Part shown: positions 32,001 to 35,326 of the stretch, in pieces | How the letters are laid out: the number at the start of each line of letters is the position of its first letter | How positions within the stretch are numbered: the stretch's first letter is position 1 | Assembly (NCBI GenBank): GCA_018712515.1 | Contig: DVGW01000016.1 | Location: 1-35,326, forward strand | Source: Aphodovivens avicola | Lineage (GTDB): Bacteria; Actinomycetota; Coriobacteriia; Coriobacteriales; Eggerthellaceae | DNA length: 35,326 nucleotides | Direction of reading: 5' to 3' | Translations under genes and position numbers: made by a program | The notes under the pieces: generated by a model | What the model saw: only the letters and a program-made list of their open reading frames with translations | Told to the model about the DNA's origin: nothing | Databases searched by the model: none

Positions 32001-32609
32001 CCCCAGCTGGCGCTCCACCTCGGCGGCGACGTCCTTCACGCGCGCGAGATGCTGGTCCATGCGCTCGAGCTTGCGCGCGCTTTTCGCCTTGCGCTGCTTG
32101 TGCTTGAGCACGCCCGCCGCCTCCTCGATGAGCGCGCGGCGGTCCTCGGGCTTGGATTGCAGGATGGAATCCAGGTTGCCCTGGCTGATGATGGAATGCG
32201 TGCCGGTGCCCAGACCGGAGTCGTGCAGGATGTCGAGGACGTCCATGCGGCGGGCGGCGGTGCCGTTGATCAGGTACTCGCTCTCGCCCGAGCGGTACAT
32301 GCGGCGCGTGATGGCGACCTCGGAGTAGTCGACGGGCAGCGTGCCGTCGGAGTTGTCGAGCACGAGGTCGACCTCGGCGAGCCCGACGCTTCTGCGCGCC
32401 GACGATCCGGCGAAGATGACGTCCTCCATCGCCTGGCCGCGCAGGTTCTTGGCGTTGCGCTCGCCGAGCACCCACAAAACGGCGTCGGAGATGTTCGATT
32501 TGCCCGAGCCGTTGGGTCCCACGACCGCGGTGATGCCGGGTTCGAGCGAGAGCACGCTGCGGTCGGCGAACGATTTGAATCCTTTGAGGATCAGCGATTT
32601 GAGGTACAT
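29052..32609 (-). CDS. smc: Chromosome segregation ATPase SMC
   Basis: SMC dimerises and, with ScpA/ScpB, organises and segregates the chromosome. The 1185-residue length is normal. Walker A is GPNGSGKSN (31-39), followed by coiled coil to about 500. A Gly-containing hinge runs at about 500-660 (VFMPRTGRAARVV, VVCGSLDEAL, LVGASRDARGEDGVLARARM). A second coiled coil follows, then the ABC signature LMSGGEKSLTALALLFA and Walker B FYILDEVEAALDD near the C-terminus. The composition is Ala/Glu/Arg-rich. ATG 32609 starts nine bases after the rnc stop, so it is in an operon with rnc. The long reading frame on the opposite strand (29382-33485) is a GC-rich shadow of this gene. Confidence 0.97.
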   Translation of the reverse strand: MYLKSLILKGFKSFADRSVLSLEPGITAVVGPNGSGKSNISDAVLWVLGERNAKNLRGQAMEDVIFAGSSARRSVGLAEVDLVLDNSDGTLPVDYSEVAITRRMYRSGESEYLINGTAARRMDVLDILHDSGLGTGTHSIISQGNLDSILQSKPEDRRALIEEAAGVLKHKQRKAKSARKLERMDQHLARVKDVAAEVERQLGPLARKAKRARTYQELSAQLADMTVSLAVDDLRALQRAWDETLEKERALEQELEQRKAAIDEAEQDAERIQEGIRRQSVDAGELSRQHRRASAAVERFDAATLLLHEKRRAAQSYAADLQVTLETDKARRAQAEQDRVEAAAQLEQVRVQKEAADANVARLTEEHAALTRQHRQADADIAALEKDRRGAQSAREQARRDLERTREELAAGVAHAKLVEARRQELDVQLERAAAEASEKAAAAAAASAELAGLEAAEKEAREKAGTAVGAREAARKALDAARDAVSVTTSKIKGLEERERAAASSGPARSWVLDHADAAGSAAPLAHALRVEEGSEELVERLLATDVAALLIDGSRDALALSAAIADADQAGEVVFMPRTGRAARVVARDAARACGGRALIDALSYPAEAARAVEELLGDVVVCGSLDEALSAQARDEHGARFVTEAGEVVWPSGKVLVGASRDARGEDGVLARARMLDELRGLLESQEAERADLEAQARAAEEAQHEAQAQSLKLSQSLASARGSAQAARKEADDAERKLASLRAEREEVERRHEDAARAVDQARPSVEALEARIAELGEKLEEAERSLAELRESLAPLRKQAAQARDALAEARLSAATLAERQTYTSRIVDARVHELAQIEASDAEARETLARKQVAQKRAVPLLALMEELADSARRRARALEERAALAQDSTSGLHAQANEARARARAAHDAFDEANSRMGQVRVDKGRLEVQVDAAVNAIVQDCGVPLETALQAPELENRAELEGEAFKLRRRIANMGTINPDAAQEYDQLKTRYDYLASQIQDLDDARRSLAKIVRVIDARMKDDFVRTFETVDANFREIFSVLFPGGSAQLTLVDPDDLENTGVEVTAQPRGKRITKMMLMSGGEKSLTALALLFAVYRTRATPFYILDEVEAALDDSNLRRLTAYLNSLRDTTQLIMITHQRRTMEMADVLFGVSMQSDGVTKVVSQRLEHALQHAE

Positions 32610-32618
32610 CGCGCCGCC

Positions 32619-33491
32619 CTATTGACCGGCCATGCGCTGCTGCTTGGCAAGCTCGCGCTCGGTCTTGCGGCGCGCCTTCTCCTCGGCCTTTGCGGCACGG
32701 GCCTTGGCGGCCGCCTCGGCCTTCTCGGCCTTGGCCTTGGCCTGGGCCTCCGCCTTCACCGCGCGCGCCTTATCATCCATGCCCAACCCGAAGAACTCGC
32801 CCAGGCGCGCCAGCGTGCTCTTCGCCGCCTGGCTCTCGGCCTCCTTCTTGGTGCGGCCGGTGCCGAGCGCGAGCCCCTGCGAGCCGGCGAACACCTGCGC
32901 GACGAACGTGCGGTCGTGCGGAGGGCCCTGGGTCTCGACCAGCTTGTAGGTGGGCGTGATGCCGTCCTCCTGCAGCTTCTCCTGCAGCGCGCTCTTGGGG
33001 TTCTCGGGCTCCAGGGCCAGCTCGGCCGACATCTGGGGGAACAGCGTGCGCGCGACGAACGCGCGGGCGGCCTCGATGCCGCCGTCCAAATACAGCGCCC
33101 CCACGACGGCCTCGTAGACGTTCTCGAGCGCGGAATGCAGGCCGCGCTTGCCCGTGCCCGCCTCGGAGGAGCCGAACACGATGATGTCGGCGAATCCCAG
33201 CTCTCCCGCCACGTCGGCGAGCGTCGAGCCGGCGACGAGCGCGACCTTGATGCGCGTCAAGCCGCCCTCGTCCAGGTCGTGGAACCGCTCGAACGCCTCG
33301 GTCGCGACGATGGCCCCCAGGATGCTGTCGCCCAGGAACTCGAGACGCTCGTAGGAGTATTTGATCGCGCGGCCCTCGACGGCGGAGGGATGCGTGACGG
33401 CGGCGAGCAGGAAATGCTCGTTCGCGAAGCGGTATTGCAGGATGTCCTGCGCTTTATCGAGTTTGCTGCGTTGCTCGTCCGTTAACGTCAT
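32619..33491 (-). CDS. rnc: Ribonuclease III with basic-acidic C-terminal tail and an Asn at a catalytic position
   Basis: It cleaves double-stranded RNA in rRNA and mRNA processing. From ATG 33491 it has 290 residues. The signature YERLEFLGDS (47-56) has the usual Glu and Asp. The second catalytic stretch reads LENVYEAVVGALYLDGG (122-138). Glu127 is kept, but the position three residues earlier, Asp114 in E. coli, is Asn124. The dsRNA-binding domain runs about 164-232 (NPKSALQEKLQE, GTGRTKKEAESQAAKSTL). A Lys/Ala/Glu-rich tail of about 50 residues follows. The frame is open up to 33593, but that part is Arg-rich and overlaps the gap after plsX. No acpP gene lies between plsX and rnc. Confidence 0.93.
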   Translation of the reverse strand: MTLTDEQRSKLDKAQDILQYRFANEHFLLAAVTHPSAVEGRAIKYSYERLEFLGDSILGAIVATEAFERFHDLDEGGLTRIKVALVAGSTLADVAGELGFADIIVFGSSEAGTGKRGLHSALENVYEAVVGALYLDGGIEAARAFVARTLFPQMSAELALEPENPKSALQEKLQEDGITPTYKLVETQGPPHDRTFVAQVFAGSQGLALGTGRTKKEAESQAAKSTLARLGEFFGLGMDDKARAVKAEAQAKAKAEKAEAAAKARAAKAEEKARRKTERELAKQQRMAGQ

Positions 33492-33616
33492 CGTGTTCCA
33501 ACCTGTTGATCCGTCTTGAACCCGTCGTTTTGTCCCATCCGCCCATCGTCGTCGATACGGTCCGCGCGCCGGCGTCCATCCGCCCGCGCGCATCGCTCCA
33601 TTCTAGCCCAGCGGCC

Positions 33617-34606
33617 CTAGGCGGAAGCCGTCTGCGCGATTAATTCAGAAACGTGCTCGCGCACCAGCTGCGCCGAGGTCAGCACGCCGTTTTTGACCGC
33701 CGTCGCGTTTGAGGAGCCATGCCCCACGATGCAGGCGCCCTTGACGCCCAGAAGCGGCGCGCCGCCGTACGTGTCGGCGCTCACCTGGCGCTTGAGATCC
33801 GCGAGCCCGCCCTTGAGCGCCAGCGCGCCCAGCTTGGTGACCGCGGACTTCATCATGATGTCCTTGAGCGTCTTGAACAGCACCTTGGAGGTGCCCTCGA
33901 TGGTCTTCAGGCACACGTTGCCGGTGAACCCGTCGCAAACGAACACGTCGAAGTTGGCCGCCAGCACATCGCCCCCCTCGGCGTTGCCGGAGAAGTTGGG
34001 CAGCTTCTCGCGCATCAGCTTGTGCGCCTCCTGCGCGAACTGGGAGCCCTTCTCCTCCTCCTCGCCGATGTTGAGCAGCGCGGCGCGCGGCTGCTCGATG
34101 CCCAGCATCTTCTGCGCGTAGACCGAGCCCATGCGGCCGAACTGCACGAGGTACTCGGGCTTGCAGTCGGCGTTGGCGCCCACGTCGCACATGACGACCG
34201 GGCGCACCGGCGAGGGGATCACCGTGGCCAGCGCCGGGCGGGCGATGCCCTTGGCGCGGCCCATCACGAGCGTCGCTGCCGCCAGGCACGCGCCGGTCGA
34301 GCCGGCCGAGAAGAAGCCCTGCGCGGCCTCCTCCTTGACCAGGCGGCACCCCACCACGATCGAGGAGTCCTTCTTCTTGCGCACGGCCTGGGCGGGATGC
34401 TCGCCCATCGAGATGGCCTCCGTGGCGGCCTGCGCGACGCAGCGGTCGTGGGCGGCCGCGAACGGGGAGACGACCTCGTCGGGACCGCACAAGATGACGG
34501 TCAGGTCCTGGTCGGCGGCAAGCGCCTGCTCGACGCCGTCGAGCACCACGCCGGGAGCGTTGTCGCCGCCCAGCGCATCGACGGCTATGGTCACCTTCTC
34601 GGGCAT
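33617..34606 (-). CDS. plsX: Phosphate acyltransferase PlsX
   Basis: It converts acyl-ACP and phosphate to acyl phosphate for membrane phospholipid synthesis. The 329-residue length is typical. It starts VTIAVDALGGDNAPG (family DAMGGD), then GFFSAGSTGACLAAATLVMGR (about 97-117), VMCDVGANADCKPEYL, LLNIGEEEEKGSQ and FDVFVCDGFTGNVCLKTIEG. The C-terminus GGAPLLGVKGACIVGHGSSN is classic. ATG 34606 follows GGAGGG. It lies 107 nt after rpmF with a terminator-like hairpin between; rpmF-plsX is a common bacterial pair. Confidence 0.96.
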   Translation of the reverse strand: MPEKVTIAVDALGGDNAPGVVLDGVEQALAADQDLTVILCGPDEVVSPFAAAHDRCVAQAATEAISMGEHPAQAVRKKKDSSIVVGCRLVKEEAAQGFFSAGSTGACLAAATLVMGRAKGIARPALATVIPSPVRPVVMCDVGANADCKPEYLVQFGRMGSVYAQKMLGIEQPRAALLNIGEEEEKGSQFAQEAHKLMREKLPNFSGNAEGGDVLAANFDVFVCDGFTGNVCLKTIEGTSKVLFKTLKDIMMKSAVTKLGALALKGGLADLKRQVSADTYGGAPLLGVKGACIVGHGSSNATAVKNGVLTSAQLVREHVSELIAQTASA

Positions 34607-34632
34607 GGAGCCCTCCTATCTCGCGGTAACGA

Positions 34633-34677
34633 CAAAAAGCCTCCCTGCGCTCCGTCATCGGAGGAGCGGGGAGGCTG
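34633..34677 (-). terminator. Terminator-like hairpin between rpmF and plsX
   Basis: The minus-strand hairpin AGCCTCCCCGCTCCTCC, loop, GGAGCGCAGGGAGGCT (arms 34676-34660 and 34653-34638) is followed by TTTTTG. It would reduce plsX expression relative to rpmF. Confidence 0.75.
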
Positions 34678-34713
34678 GTTGCTCAACGCAGGCGAAAGCC
34701 CTCGCGCCGGGTG

Positions 34714-34893
34714 CTATTCGGTCTCGATGACCTCGCGCTTGCGGTAGTAGCCGCAGCTGGGGCACACGCGGTGCGGCAGCTTGACCTCGCCGCAGTTCGG
34801 GCACACCGAACGAGCCGCAGTCTCGATGCGGTCGTTGGCGCTACGACGGGAATGGGTGCGAGCGCGACCCTTTTTATACTTAGGTACTGCCAT
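34714..34893 (-). CDS. rpmF: 50S ribosomal protein L32
   Basis: A 59-residue protein beginning MAVPKYKKGRARTHSRRS and carrying a zinc ribbon CPNCGEVKLPHRVCPSCGYY (residues about 31-50), with four cysteines as CxxC pairs, ending KREVIETE. This is the C+ (zinc-binding) form of L32. ATG 34893 follows AAGGAG. It is the promoter-proximal gene of the rpmF-plsX-rnc-smc-ftsY block; a promoter lies at 34965-34993. It is too short for simple ORF thresholds but clear by sequence. Confidence 0.96.
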   Translation of the reverse strand: MAVPKYKKGRARTHSRRSANDRIETAARSVCPNCGEVKLPHRVCPSCGYYRKREVIETE

Positions 34894-34964
34894 GACACTG
34901 CTCCTTCTTTAAAGCCGGGCGAGGCCTGCTCGCCCGCCCTGATTCAATAAACACGCGAAAAAGT

Positions 34965-34993
34965 AGTATACCCATATGACCATGTATGCGCAA
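34965..34993 (-). promoter_or_regulatory. Promoter of rpmF
   Basis: On the minus strand, TTGCGC (34993-34988), 17 nt, TATACT (34970-34965). The leader to the rpmF ATG is about 65 nt and ends with AAGGAG. The gap 34894-35078 has no gene. Confidence 0.65.
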
Positions 34994-35078
34994 GACGGAA
35001 TTTCGAATCCATAATTGCTGCATCGAAAGGAAGGGAAACGCACCGAACCGAAACCGAAAGGGCCGAGGGCCGCGCATC

Positions 35079-35326
35079 CTACTCCCCGAACTGGAGCCGG
35101 TAGTACTTCGCGTACGTGCCGCCGCGGGCGAGCAGCTCGTCGTGGGTGCCGAACTCGACGACGCGCCCCTCGTCGACCACCGCGATGGCGTCGGCGCCGC
35201 GGATCGTGGACAGGCGGTGCGCGATGATGAGCGTCGTGCGCCCGCGCGAGAGCTCCGCCAGCGAATGCTGCACGGCGCGTTCGCTCTCGTTGTCGAGCGC
35301 GCTCGTCGCCTCGTCCAGGATGAGGA
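35079..35326 (-). CDS. ABC transporter ATPase (exporter type), C-terminal part
   Basis: The last 81 codons of an ABC ATPase; the rest lies beyond the right edge of the window. Visible are Walker B LILDEATSALD followed by NESERAV, then the H-loop TTLIIAHRLSTIRGAD and the end VVDEGRVVEFGTHDELLARG plus YAKYYRLQFGE. This is the ending of exporter half-transporters that fuse a membrane domain to the ATPase (MsbA/MdlB type). Substrate unknown. The gene is on the same strand as rpmF and ends 185 nt upstream of it. Confidence 0.9.
   Translation of the reverse strand, partial: LILDEATSALDNESERAVQHSLAELSRGRTTLIIAHRLSTIRGADAIAVVDEGRVVEFGTHDELLARGGTYAKYYRLQFGE

Noticed and set aside
29382..33485. Open reading frame of 1367 codons on the plus strand opposite smc and rnc
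   Set aside because: Mirror of the coiled-coil codons of SMC; Leu/Arg/Ala-rich nonsense opposite certain genes.

Overview
The window reads as two different high-GC gut anaerobes joined inside one gene. Positions 1 to about 15.8 kb look like a high-GC Oscillospiraceae/Ruminococcaceae Firmicute of the Faecalibacterium, Gemmiger or Subdoligranulum kind: CCA-encoding tRNAs, the mnmE-mnmG-rsmG operon, trmB, a very strong CTG preference for leucine, good AGGAGG ribosome sites and TATAAT promoters, and clusters of a palindromic intergenic repeat. From about 15.87 kb to the end it looks like a Coriobacteriia (Collinsella or Eggerthellaceae-like) genome: rpmF, plsX, rnc, smc and ftsY in a row, mixed CTC/CTG leucine use, almost only TTC for phenylalanine, and none of the palindromic repeats. 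The change falls inside gdhA, which still encodes one intact 447-residue protein. A chimeric metagenome join at a conserved gene is the simplest reading. Family and lineage calls come from recognition of the proteins, not from a search.

Left part. 1-275: the end of tRNA-Asp, then tRNA-Thr and tRNA-Trp with terminators. 350-4356: mnmE, mnmG and rsmG, for tRNA wobble-uridine and 16S rRNA modification. 4442-4979: a repeat cluster. 4980-6604 (minus): trmB and a membrane protein. 6685-6894: a second repeat cluster. 6998-8179 (minus): an alanyl-tRNA editing protein, divergent from an orphan lipoprotein (8339-9718). Then come a degenerate GGDEF-like protein (9906-10706) and a small helical protein (10791-11243) whose ribosome site lies in a terminator-like hairpin. 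11307-11679: a third repeat cluster. 11787-14981 (minus): a GH3 glycosidase with an AEC-family carrier. gdhA starts at 15266 behind a clear promoter.

Right part. 16760-17434 (minus) encodes a membrane-anchored protein of unknown function. 17558-22630 is an island of a LysR regulator, a divergent anion permease, an MFS transporter and a B3-like metallo-hydrolase; both transporter promoters carry the same 16-bp dyad at the same distance from the -10. 22807-26604 (minus) holds a beta-carbonic anhydrase and an unusual set: an EamA transporter fused to a GNAT acetyltransferase, followed by a separate paralogous EamA gene and a paralogous GNAT gene. 26868-34893 (minus) is the core block rpmF, plsX, rnc, smc, ftsY and a further GNAT. 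The window ends in the 3' part of an ABC exporter gene.

Points of most interest are the duplicated transporter-acetyltransferase module in fused and split form, the paired-hairpin repeats whose stems change in a compensatory way, the shared dyad at the two transporter promoters, FtsY with its acidic region at the C-terminus, two long perfect inverted repeats near ftsY, and the composition break within gdhA.
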